Positions 33,806 through 45,400 of a stretch of 64,000 nucleotides of DNA are shown here, piece after piece. The DNA is from Notospermus geniculatus (taxonomy: Eukaryota; Nemertea; Pilidiophora; Heteronemertea; Lineidae). A program made the position numbers and the translations under genes. A model generated the notes under the pieces. The model saw only the letters and a program-made list of their open reading frames with translations, made no database searches and was not told where the DNA came from. Position 1 is the stretch's first letter; each line of letters begins with the position of its first letter. The DNA lies in NCBI GenBank assembly GCA_002633025.1, contig NMRB01001156.1, positions 54,866 to 118,865 on the forward strand, read 5' to 3'.

Positions 33806-35881
33806 CTTTGGTTTATACTGAAGTGTCAAAAGAAAAATACAGTGTAGCGAAGGCCTACTGAACTCTTTGCCAGCGTACCTGCCACACTGTTACCATGGTT
33901 ACTGCAGATTTATACGAGGACGTACTTATTAACATGATTAAAGCCCCACCGGCCACTGTATTGAATTTTATGATATTTTCAAAATGTTAGGATAGCAGAG
34001 GTCTCATACATGCAGGATTCGGACGCCGGCACAGGCCCTAGGCCTGCCCAGCCGGCCAGGCTAGGGCCGCCCTAATTCATGAATTAGAATGCATTGACAT
34101 TTTATTGTCTAATGTAACAACGGACGGACGGGACGGAATGTGCAACAACAGCTGAACAGAGCAAGATGATTCGGGCTTCGTTGTGAAATGATGACGAGCC
34201 CGTCAAAATCTAGCAGTGACGTCGTTCATCTGACATGATGACTCAACCCTCAACGCAAAGATAAATAGAATCTATTCTCGGACAAATGTACATCATGACA
34301 TGAGACTTGTGTAAGTGTTTCTTCTTATCGATTGTCGGAAAAATCGATAAGCTGCTGCATTCACTATCAAACATGTCAAAACGTTGAATATCACATTAGA
34401 AAGCATAACACGAAGACGAGCACAGAACAATCTACTTACCAAACGACTGCTGTCGGTATCAATGATTGTAAATTAGGTATTACGTTACTTCAAATACCAT
34501 GTTATTGTTACCGAGCATGGTGTGCATTTGTCACTTCCGCAACTGTCAGTGCGCAGGCGCGGCCTTGCGCTGACCAATCAGAATGCAGCGTGTTTGACAA
34601 GCAAGAATCGTGCCATCCGAGCAGACGAGGGACGCCGCATGTTTGATCAGACTTCGACCTGATCAGCAGAGTTTCCTCTGTGATCAGGAGAGATCAGCCC
34701 ATTAGATCCCATGCTCACAAATGTATGTTGATATTTGTATTGCCACTGGACGGTGACCCCTCCATTTCCAATCACCGTGTTTGGCTCAGCAGACAGATGT
34801 GTTAGGGGCTAGAATACGCCGACTCATGCACTGAGCATGCTGAGCCTACAATGTATATGGTTATTGTACAGTGTTTCATTTTAGCTTCATTTTATGTACC
34901 TACATGGTTTGAATGCAGGCTGCTTTATTTGCCCTCACATTTCAGGTCTCAACACTTTGTCTCAAGTCAGATATTAAACCCTCCTCGGACGTGGGCGACG
35001 ATGCCTCGATGGATTGATCCATCCATCCATATCATATGTAGGCCTAGGTTCCTCCAAGGCCTCGGCCTACCGGTATCGGTAGGGGGGGGGGAGAGTTGGA
35101 GTGATGAGTCTCGAGAGTGAGTGTGATGTCAACTGAGAGAGAGTGACCCCGAGAGAAAAAAGGCAGAAACGAGTGATTCAATAAATGATGATCTGAATTA
35201 AAACAAGGCTATCTATCTTTCTTACATTGTCTTATTCTTTCACTTATTTTTGCACTTTCAGTTTCACTTTCATAGTTTACCGTACAGAGGCTAGGCCATG
35301 ATGCCATGTTTTCTATCCCCCTTGGGCCTATGTGTAGGCCTTTTAGTGCAGGACTACTGGTAGGCCTATCCAGTACTTAGGTTTTGCAATAGGCCTAATA
35401 ACAGGCACGGTAGGCCTACATGCTTTTTGGAAGTCCTAGTGATCATTCTAGACAGCATAAATTGACTAGTCTCAGCAGGCTGTAGGCCTTTGCACATGCT
35501 TTCTAGGCCTACACCATTAGGAAACTTGCCAAGCCCAAACAAAGTGACAAATCAATCATCAAGAACCGACTAAATTGGGAACATAGGCCTACAATATACA
35601 TGTACATGCACACTGCGATGGAGGCGTTTCTCAGTCATATTTGTGCTGATATGCTTGATCTGATAAATCAAAGTGTGCAGGCCAAGGTAATTATGTCAAT
35701 GTCACTTTGTGTCAAAGTCAGTGTTATTTGTCAGTTCCTGCTTGACCAATCTGGGTAGTACATGTAGTGACATGAGTGTTGTCTTGAATAATAGGCCTAT
35801 AAAAAATAGCACCTAGTAGGTAAGCTTTCAAGCTGTATCCAGATTGCCATTGTCATAGTTTACTATTCTACTCTTTTAGCT
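33806..35881. other. Divergent intergenic region, HMGCS1 / OXNAD1
   Basis: The two genes are head to head, so this interval should hold both promoters. It contains a GC-rich AGGCCT cluster at 34022-34075, a G run at 35081-35090 and (AG)n purine tracts around 35095-35155. I did not identify a convincing sterol-response element. No ORF with family features. Confidence 0.45.
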
Positions 35882-38800
35882 ATGGATGTGATTCTGCGTG
35901 TCATTCGCCCCCAGCGTACTCACTGCCGTGTGCTTCCTTCCTTGATTCCTAAATACACAACTAGTCATTGTCAGAGACAACACAATAGGTTGGTATCAGT
36001 ATGTGTGACTGTTTATGAGCTCTTGTTTTACATTCCTGCAGTGGTTCCTATGTTGTTCATTACCGGTATTTATTTTTGGTGTTCTGCTAACTCTGTGTAC
36101 TTTGTAAGATGTTGCCTTGGGAGGCTGGTAAAATAACAACCACAAGGACTTGTCATTGCTATCTCATTTCATTCTCACCAAGAAAGACTTGCTGTTAGGT
36201 TATCGAGTTTTCTTGTTATATTCCAGATCGATTCTATTCAGAAGCTTTAAGATGTCAACAAGTGTTGATGGCCCAGATCACTTGGAAAGGACTGCAGATA
36301 AAGAGAGAGAAAATGTACGGTTTTTACTTGATATCCAAGCTAGTTTGATAACAGGAACTCTTTCTTGTCTAATGTAATGTGTATAATTGAACATTACCTT
36401 TTTTTGTTCATTTCCTTCCAAACTGCCAGTAGCAAAGTTACAGCATCTGCGAACATGGTATTTGCTGCTGGTGGTGGTGGAGTAAAATGATGGAAAAATA
36501 GCCAGGAACTGAAAGTTCCTTTATCTCTTGGTAGATGGAGGGCTCATGACTTTATCATGTTTATCAGAACTTCCACCCAGTGTACTCTCTATAACTGGAA
36601 TCTAGGCCTAGGTTTTGAATCCCTAATCCATCATAAACCATATCGTAATCCCTGCGGGAGTGCCCTACATACTATGGTTCTCATGTACATGTGGATGCAG
36701 ATAAGTCAGATCTTTGCTGTGCAGGCCTAACGGTAATCTATTATCTGCATATCTTGCAAACCACAGGTTCAGTGTGTACAAATATCCATATGTAGATCAG
36801 AGGATCAGCTGCTGTGCATGTTCAAAACAAAGTTAGATTCCAGATCAGTAGGCACATGAGAAATGGATCTGCTGAATGTGAATTGAAATAGCAGGGAAGG
36901 AATTGCATGGAGGCCTTGAAGGGCCTTAAGTGCTCTGCGTGACTGGTCTTGGCGCCCTGGACATTTGATCGTTCTTGGCAGCCAGATTTACCGATTATAC
37001 CATAGGTTGTAGGTTGAAGTAGAAGCTTCAGGGTTCATACGCATCCTTGAAAACCTTGATTATCATTGAATTTTGCTATTTACCCCCAAGGGCCTTGAAA
37101 AGTGCTTGAATTCTGCACAACTTTTGTCAGAGTCATTGAAAGTCCTTGATTTCTTGTGTTCTTCCTTTATTCTCTCGAGTCTGGCCTGCGTGATTACCAG
37201 TATGTTGTGATTTTAGGACTTATTTCTTCGCAAAAATCTTCTGTCAGTGTACCAAAAATCCTTGAAAAGTTCGGAAACAGCCCTTGAAAAGTACTTGAAA
37301 AGTCATTGATTTATTTGCTTTGCCAGGGGGAAGAACCCTGAAGCTTATAACAGGCATGAGACAGGGCCTGTACACATAGAGTGAGATCATGTGACATATT
37401 TGAAGGCCAGGGCCAGGATTTAGTTGGCTGCTAATGCTGCCAACTTGCAAGAATATCGTATTTTTCTTTTTCTGCTGTCTGACGAGATTCATGTGGGTAC
37501 AAACTGACGCAATGATGGCAGTCAGCAAATGTCCATAGGAGTTAGCCTAAGTTTGTGTGAGCCCATTGATGGCTGTAGTAGTACACAGATTTCACTGCAG
37601 GCCTAATTTCGTTGGATGAACCTAGGACTTCTCATCAAATTACCGGTAGGCCAATATTTTACTCTAAAAGAACCATAAATCTTTGGTGTGTCTTTCCCAA
37701 ACCTAGAACCTGGTAAATTGGCAGTCTTGGTTTATTACCGGCAGCATATTGTACTTTTGTTTCTCCTATTGCAGGTTAAAGTGGGTGCTGTTGTGAATTT
37801 CATCGGAAACATATCACCAACAGTAAAGCATGTACAGCTGAAGATTGCGGACTCTAAATTCAAATTCAAAGCAGGGCAATGGTATGGCAGTGTTGGATAT
37901 TAGTTATCATGGGCATTCTTTGCCAATGATATCACTAGTCCTGCTTCCACTCACAGCAAGCTTAGACCTTCCTCATTGGCACTGGTCATTTCTTCTTTGT
38001 CCCTTACTTGAAGTGTGTATTTGTGCAACTTTTTGAGTGTGTATTGTTTATCTTGATCATTTGCAGTATTTATGCCACCCCTATATCCATGTCCTCCCTT
38101 CATTGTATTCATTTGCTTCAATTTGTATTCAGTGTCTGCTCCATCATAACCTTCATCTTTCAGTCACATTGCTGTTATCTTCTCTCACTCATTGTCCTCC
38201 ATGAATTCATCCCATGTTTTGCATTATGACATTTTACAATACTGGTGGTATCGTTTGTGATTTGCTTCTTGTTGTACCTGCATTACTTACGTATTGCTAA
38301 TCATCTCAGTAAAACCGATGGCATTTATCTCTTGCAAATGGAATTTCTGTAAAATGCACCAGAAATGCACAACTTTGAATTTGATTAAGGTATGTGAAAA
38401 TCTTCTTGTAGGGTTGATGTCTCCATACCTGGGGTTCCAGTTGTTGGAGGATTTTCAATATGTTCAACCTACCAAGAATTTGTATCATCACATCTTGTTG
38501 ACCTTGCAATAAAATACAGTGAACACCCGCCGGCTTTGTGGGTGAGCAAACAAGTGAGTCAAATACAACATATTCCCCATTCTTCACAGCAGTCTGTTTC
38601 ATACGTTTGTGCATTCTACTGTCACTGGTCATTTCTTCTTTGTCATTTACTATGATTGTGTATTCATCAGTACATGTACATCCAAGAATACTATTGCCGT
38701 GTTCACACTAGGGTTTTATATCGAATCGAATTCGCAATAAAGGCCTATTCCGATATAACGCGTCACACTCAATTCGAAATAGATCACTTTTATATCGATT

Positions 38801-40723
38801 TAACCAAACCGGTATTTGAATCGGTTTCGATTCGCATTAGCCAAATCGAATTAGTTATGTACTGCACAGTGTACATTCAATGTAGGCCTAACGTCATGAC
38901 GCAGTTTATTTCGGGTTGAGTGTGACGCGTTTTGTTTCGAATCGAAATCGGTTTAAAGTTGTAGTGTGATCCGACCCGACGTAACCAAATCGATTTCCGT
39001 ATTTCGATTTACGGAAACCGATTTCGATGCGAAATAGGTGTGAACGCAGCATANAAACCGATGGCATTTGTCTCTTGCAAATGGAATTTCTGTAAAATGC
39101 ACCAGAAATGCACAACTTTGAATTTGATTAAGGTATGTGAAAATCTTCTTGTAGGGTTGATGTCTCCATACCTGGGGTTCCAGTTGTTGGAGGATTTTCA
39201 ATATGTTCAACCTACCAAGAATTTGTATCATCACATCTTGTTGACCTTGCAATAAAATACAGTGAACACCCGCCGGCTTTGTGGGTGAGCAAACAAGTGA
39301 GTCAAATACAACATTATTCCCCATTCTTCACAGCAGTCTGTTTCATACGTTCGTGCATTCTACTGTCACTGGTCATTTCTTCTTTGTCATTTACTATGAT
39401 TGTGTATTCATCAGTACATGTACATCCAAGAATACTATGCCCAGTAAAATTGTGCACTCAATGCAGTATTCGTAGTGAATACTGCAGCATGATGGTTTGT
39501 AGTTCACTCTCCACATGACAGATAAGAAGTCAGAAATTAATCATAATACAATTCTCGAATTTCAGTGCAAAAAGGGGGACCATGTTGTAGTACGTGCTGG
39601 TGGGGAGTGCGTTTATGACAGAAGTACACAAGAATGGCAGCAACCTCATCAACTCATGCTAATAGCTGGTGGAATCGGAATCAATCCACTTCTCTCAATA
39701 ATGAAGGAGGCTTTGGAAGATAAAGGAAGTCCAAATCATCTAGAAAAACTTCTGCTTCTCTATAGTGCAGCACGGAATGATGAGGTCATATTCAAGGTAA
39801 TGCTATAGATTGTGCACAAATGGTAAGTGGTCGTTTGGCTGTGCCTACATGTATATACTGGTACATGTAATGGAAGCATTGACAAATGTCACCTTTGAGG
39901 TTCTCGTTATTTTCAGGATGCCATTGAAGAACTAGCCAAAGATTCAAGGGTGCACTTTGAGGTGTTTGTGACAAGGGAACCGTCTACTCCTGATGAGAAC
40001 ATCAAGTGTAAGTTGAACGAGTCAGTAGGATGGTATAACGTGTATAAAGGGACAGTTGATCCTATTCCTATGACCTTGTTTAACATGTTTAACACTCTGT
40101 TTGTACCAGGAGGTTCACAGCTTCATCTCACTACTGGTAAACGGTGTTTGCGCAGAAGTTTATATATATTATGTCGATTTACCTGCCGGAACAGGTGTGA
40201 CATGCTGTTTTCTAAATTTGGTAGGCCTGCTTCTCTACTCAGGTTTCTTGCTCAGAACCACAGACTATTAACATGTCCTGTGTGGAGGATGTCGGTGCAG
40301 TTCTTATCCTTGACCAAGTTGATCTTGAGTGACCCATGACAGCAAAATGGGTCGGAATGCACCGGGAAGAAGACCCAAGAGGGCACCAGACATGCCAGAG
40401 AACAATTGCAGAAATTGACAAAGTCAAATTTCACTATCAAATCAACAAACCATTGTGTTCACCTTGGGTCGTCTTCTGTGCGCATTCCGACTCATTTTGC
40501 TGTCGCAGGTCACATATTTATTATGATTTCTGTCACCCTTTTCTTTCCAGGCGGTCGGCTGTCTTCATCACACATACAGAGAAGCCTCCAGACTATTGGC
40601 CTTGATGTTGGAAAACTGCATTGCTACGTATGTGGGCCTGGTGAAATGATTGACGACATGGAAAAAATATTAACTGAAAGTGGCATAGCCAAAAAAAGGA
40701 TTCATTATGAGCGTTGGTGGTGA
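35882..40723 (+). CDS. OXNAD1: Oxidoreductase NAD-binding domain-containing protein 1
   Basis: Exons 35882-35988, 36227-36314, 37775-37881, 38412-38553 (or its duplicate 39155-39296), 39566-39796, 39917-40007 and 40551-40723. Using exon 4 once gives 312 aa, the human length; using both copies shifts the frame. The N-terminus is Arg-rich without acids (MDVILRVIRPQRTHCRV), fitting a mitochondrial targeting peptide. HLERTA then GQW...PGVPVVGGFSICS marks the flavin-binding barrel, GGIGINPLLS the NAD-binding loop and CGPGEM the C-terminal nucleotide contact; it ends YERWW-stop. A ferredoxin-reductase-like flavoprotein; the physiological electron partner is not established. Confidence 0.93.
37029..37340. 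repeat. hAT-like non-autonomous element in OXNAD1 intron 2
   Basis: CAGGGTTC at the left and GAACCCTG at the right, both flanked by AAGCTT, with a body of CCTTGAAAAGT/CATTGA repeats. Termini starting CAG suggest hAT. The AAGCTT flanks are palindromic, so they do not by themselves prove an 8-bp target duplication. Confidence 0.65.
38311..38694 (+). repeat. First copy of the duplicated OXNAD1 exon-4 block
   Basis: Almost identical to 39055-39437, including exon 4 and both flanking intron stretches. It ends exactly where a fold-back element starts (38695). Most simply one haplotype of a heterozygous locus. Confidence 0.8.
38695..39051. repeat. ATCGAATCGA-rich fold-back MITE
   Basis: Ends TGCCGTGTTCACACTAGG and CCTATTTCGC-type TAGGTGTGAACGCAGCAT are inverted. 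The interior is rich in TCGAATCGAAAT and CCGATTT motifs. It is followed by a single N at 39054. The site appears without the element in the second copy (CCAAGAATACTATGCCCAG near 39440). Confidence 0.8.
39055..39440 (+). repeat. Second copy of the duplicated OXNAD1 exon-4 block
   Basis: Begins immediately after the N at 39054 with AAACCGATGGCATTT and repeats 38311-38694 with only scattered differences (TATCTC/TGTCTC, CATATTCC/CATTATTCC). It contains an intact exon 4 with the same acceptor and donor. Confidence 0.85.
40329..40513. repeat. Fold-back repeat in OXNAD1 intron 6
   Basis: About 50-bp imperfect inverted arms contain GACAGCAAAATGGGTCGGAA at the left and its near reverse complement at the right. 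It ends 37 bp before the last exon's acceptor. Confidence 0.75.
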
Positions 40724-40739
40724 CAGTGGTGTTTTATTC

Positions 40740-40745
40740 AATAAA
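40740..40745 (+). terminator. Polyadenylation signal AATAAA of OXNAD1
   Basis: AATAAA 17 bp past the TGA (40721-40723). A very short 3' UTR if used. Confidence 0.6.
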
Positions 40746-42464
40746 AATGTATTTATGGAAGCGAAATGTGGTTACACTTCTATATTTACTCACCAGTAAC
40801 TGCTGTCAAGTTGTTTAGAAATCCTGAGCAGCAAACTCTTTGAGATTTTTTGATTGTTATGATTGTTTGATATGTATAGATTGCTCTATGAAACACGAGG
40901 GAAAAATTCAAAATACATGTATGTCCATGTAGGTACATGTATGTTTTTGTGGGATGTAGACAGTACACTGTACCATTAAGTTTTCAGCATCCCTAATCCA
41001 TCATTCCTTGTTGAAGCCGTGTTTTCCTTCAGATAGACATCTGTTATTCTTGGTGTGATAATTAGATATACATGGACAGTCAAGTCCATTTCGTGCCAAA
41101 TTATAATGGGCCATATTCACAAAGGGTGATCATCGCGCGACTAAGACTTAGACGCGTGTTAACTTTACTAAATGCACACACTTACATCATGCATTTGACG
41201 AAGTTACACGCGTCTAAGTCTTAATCGCGCGATGATCACCCTTTGTGAATACGGGCCCATGTCTTTATCATTGTCTCAATTATGCTAGGTCCTAGTTCTC
41301 ACCACTGTAGTGCAATTCATGTTGGGTGGAGGTATTCGCGAATATATTCTCCTTGCTTTTATCTTGACAACCGGTCTTTTGTGTGTGTACAAGTTGCGTA
41401 CATTATTCTTGGTCGTTTTTATACATCTAATTTTAAATACTGCATGGCACTTCATGTTTTTACAATCCCTTCCGCATACTAGTATTAAGAAAGGTTCTGC
41501 AACACCGCTGTTGCGTTGCCAGCCTACTTGTTCCTGTTGCACTAGCTTCTTTTACAGATCTAGTTTGATGATTCACCAGCAGGGTTCTCATTTGAACCAT
41601 CTTCAATGTCTCCATTCTCCTTCAGGTCATGTATAGACTGGTGCAACGATGTTCAGATTTTCATAAATATTCATGTTCCCAAATTGCATGAATTGTCTCG
41701 AATGTTATTTTTTTTTTGTTACATGTGTATGTATCGAATATTATATGATACATGTGTATACATCTTACTTGACACTATCCATCTTGAACACACCACTACC
41801 ATCCTGATAACATCACAGCGTTGGAAATGGATGACCAAGTTTCCCGATTCCTTGAATATAGTTGTCCTTTTAAGAGTTGGTATCCATGCATATTGTTCAG
41901 TCATTTTGTGCCTACTTGTAGAAGGAATCGAGAGTGTCCTGAGAATCTGAATATTGGGTTGCTCAGAACGCCGGTCAATTGGTGATCCAATATATAAGTC
42001 GCAATTAGGCTACAGATTCACGCTGGGTCGATTAATCTCCCGTGTTTGTCAGCTCATCGTTGGTTTTTGGACAATCGCCTCTGGCTGCAAAGGCAAATTT
42101 TCAAGAATAACCTTCATATTAATAATTCTGTCTGTGTGACTGCTGGAATGTGACGTCCTTCAGTTACGTTTCGTTCTACATGTAGTATTGATGAGTTCTT
42201 GCGCAGCGGTCAATCCCATCCCCCTTGATGGGATCCGGTGAAAAGCATTTCGCTCACCGTGATTTATAATGCAGCGTAGGGTCTATTCATTCTCTATTAC
42301 ATCGTATGGATCACCATCCGGGTCTGGAAATAAAACTTGAAATAAAATTGTACCCGACCATTGATTGATTCATCATATTCAAATGCTTAATGTTAGTATA
42401 CTATAGTACCGGTAATATCAAATTCAGGGCCTGAAATTCTCTGTCGTCATTCGTGTCTATCGAT
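40746..42464. other. Intergenic region between convergent OXNAD1 and the Ig receptor
   Basis: Contains one palindromic MITE (41108-41258) and plus-strand AATAAAA motifs near 42330. No gene recognised; short ORFs here lack composition or motifs of coding sequence. Confidence 0.5.
41108..41258. repeat. Near-perfect palindromic MITE
   Basis: Arms of about 55 bp: GGGCC.TATTCACAAAGGGTG, then GATCATCGCGCGA, then AAGACTTAGACGCGTGT, inverted on the right. Termini start GGGC. Similar TATTCA(C/T)AAA words end the element around 27666-29061. Confidence 0.9.
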
Positions 42465-45400
42465 CTAAAAAGGAAGGGCATGGGCCAACGCTATCTTACC
42501 ATCCCCTCCATTTTCATCTTCCTCAGCCTCTGGGTGACGGATTGACTGCAGACTCTCGAGTAACTGGCGAACAAGGATTTTTTGAGCCATTGGCTTGATT
42601 TGTAAGCTCTCGAGGTCTTCCCTCTCTAGCATGACAAAGAACTTAGGCTTGTGTAACCCGTGCTTGGCGAGAATTTTGTAGGTTGCCTTTGTCACGGCCT
42701 TTGAGAACAGCCACTGCTTAAATTCGTTTACAGAAAAATCTGAAAAACGGAATTGATGATTTTATGACACGGTTAGGTTTGTCAACAGTAAAACATATTT
42801 CCCACATTGCCTCAAGTTGTTAACCTCGCTGTACTCTTGTGTCCGAAACGGGACATCTCGTCTGAAACATACCATGAACGTGGCGCGGACTGTTCGTCTC
42901 GCCGCCCTCGTTGGTTCTTGAGTGCGCAAGTTCAACATCATCGTAGATCACCTCTGTAACACGAATTAACGATACTGAGTAAGACAGGTGTCATCGATGG
43001 AAACGTAGAATCTACTCTCGTTGGGACTAGCGCTTCAATCGAATGTTCCAAAGTAGCATTGAACTTGCTGTCTTTCAACTTTCATATAGTATTGTTGGAC
43101 ACAGCGTAATCAAAAACATTTAGTGTTCTTTAATAATCCGTTACCAGGGAGGACGGTTTAAAAAGTACTAGCACAGAATAAACAAATAAATCCAGGTGTC
43201 TCTTTCGAACTGTACCTTTCACCATTGGAGTCGCATCCATATTTTGAAGTGCTTCACCTCCTTCAGTAGCTTCAATCGTTGGATTCGCATTCATATCAGG
43301 TCCTTTACCTTCAGTCGTTGGAGTCGCATTCATGTATTCAGGTCCCTCAGTGCCTTTAATCGTTGGATTCGGTACCATGTATTCAGGTTCCTCACTACCT
43401 TTAATCGTTGGATTCGGTACCATGTATTCAGGTTCCTCACTACCTTTAATCGTGGTTGGATTCGGTACCATATATTCAGGTTCCTCACTACCTTTAATCG
43501 TTGGATTCGGTACCATATATTCAGGTTCCTCACTACCTTTAATCGTTGGATTCGGTGCCATATACATGTATTCAGGTTCCTCACTACCTTTAATCGTTGG
43601 ATTCGGTACCATATATTCAGGTTCGTCATTACCTTTACTTTTTGATGACGCATTCATATATTCAGGTTCCGCATGCTCATTACTTAGATGGAGGTGATGT
43701 GCTTCGTTCGCGCCGGGTAAGGCGTATGTGTTTTCGCCAGCTGGTGAAAAAATACATAACCACGTTGTGGTGAGGTGGTGGTGAACATAAACGATCGCTT
43801 GTTGCGACCGGGGTTGCGACTACTCGGACTCTGTCTCTATTTTGAATTATAACAAAGAACGTGTGATGTCGGCCCTTTTTTGAAGTATACTTTAAGACCG
43901 TGTGTGCACGCGTGAAAGATGATTTACATGCCTGTCTCATCTGAACTTACCTTCGAATGCTGAGTTGTTGGTAGCATACAGGTGCATCGACTCCGTTCCC
44001 TCTTGATTTGCTGCTGAATTGTCGACATCAGCATCGACATTTCGGCCCTTCTTAGGACCTAAAAGGTAACGTGCATGATCATACTGTGGAAAACGTGAAA
44101 CGACGAGGCAGCTATGAAAATGAGTCGAGTAATAGTCAAGAAAGTGAACCCGAAAATGGTCCACAAAGTAATGCTAATGGGAGACTTTCCTGCCGTTAGA
44201 GGCCGCCTGCTAGCGGTCCTAAAACGTCACAAAATTTGACGTCAAAGACGTAAGCCATGGTGTCCGCGTAATTATGGATCACGTCAGGGCGTGCACTTCT
44301 TCTCTGTGACGGCGAATTATGTGACGTCCTAGGACCGCTAACTCGTGGTGGCCTCTGACGGCAGGAAAGTCTCCCATTCATTTAAATCTTCATTTCCTTA
44401 CGTCCTCCTTACCCGAGAAACATGCCATTTTCCTTCTGCGCAGTATTACAACCGCAGCTATAACAGCCACGATCACCTGGAGAATGGTTACTGTTACACC
44501 AACTATTGCCCCAATGTTCGTGATGTTGGTGTCATCTTCGATGCTTTCAACAGCGGGTGGTGAGCGAAACACAAGATCTGGTCCATCAAACACCTCCAAA
44601 TACAGGACCAGATCACGCTTCACCATGGCCGACTCCTCGATCAGGAAAGTTGTCTCCGCAGCGGTCTGATTTTTCACCAAGTGATAGCGACATACAGGGG
44701 GGACATCTTTGCCACAGTATTTGATTTGAAGTGTCGTTTCGTTTGAAGCATGATAAAAGGGAACCCATCTCACGGTCATTCTAGTGCCATGCCGCTTAAC
44801 ATAAGTCAGTTTTGTGGTTGGAGCAGCTGCAATGGAAAAGGGCATCTTTATACTAAGATGTTTTTCAGTTATAAGTCTCTCAGTAGCAAGGTATTATTTT
44901 CGTGAAGGACGTCACTGCTGAACAGTTGACCTCGTCGTTTTTCAGGCTGTTGTCGAATTTTTCGCTGTGAATGATTCATCCGCCTTGAATCCAATTTTAG
45001 AGGACTAGCAGTAAAGTTCTATACCTTTCGTTTCGACCTGCAGGATATCACCATAACCACTAGAGCCAATGATGTTGATTGATTTGACCCGGAATTTGTA
45101 GCTCGTCTTACTTCTCAAACCCCTGATTCTCAAAACGACATCCTCTGCAAACCCGGGGTCAGGAACACCTTCCACTGCAACATCCCATTTCCCACCTTGT
45201 TTGCTGTACTCCACCCTGAATGTCTGCGGTAATCTGCCCGAAAAGTTACTCTTGAAAGTCAAGGTGACTGAGACTGCAGTGACGTTCACCATCGTCAAAC
45301 AACATGGTATGTGCGGCGGACCTAAAAAAGGGAGAGATTTGAACCACTTCTTATCACGTTTGAGTCTTCCTTCTTTCTTCCTCTGCGGAAATTTTAGCAT

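Noticed and set aside
34022-34075. Sterol-response element upstream of HMGCS1
   Set aside because: The region is GC-rich, but I found no convincing SREBP consensus by eye.
43196-43697. Plus-strand repetitive ORFs opposite Ig exon 13
   Set aside because: Antisense shadows of the 45-bp coding repeat; a period divisible by three keeps all frames open.
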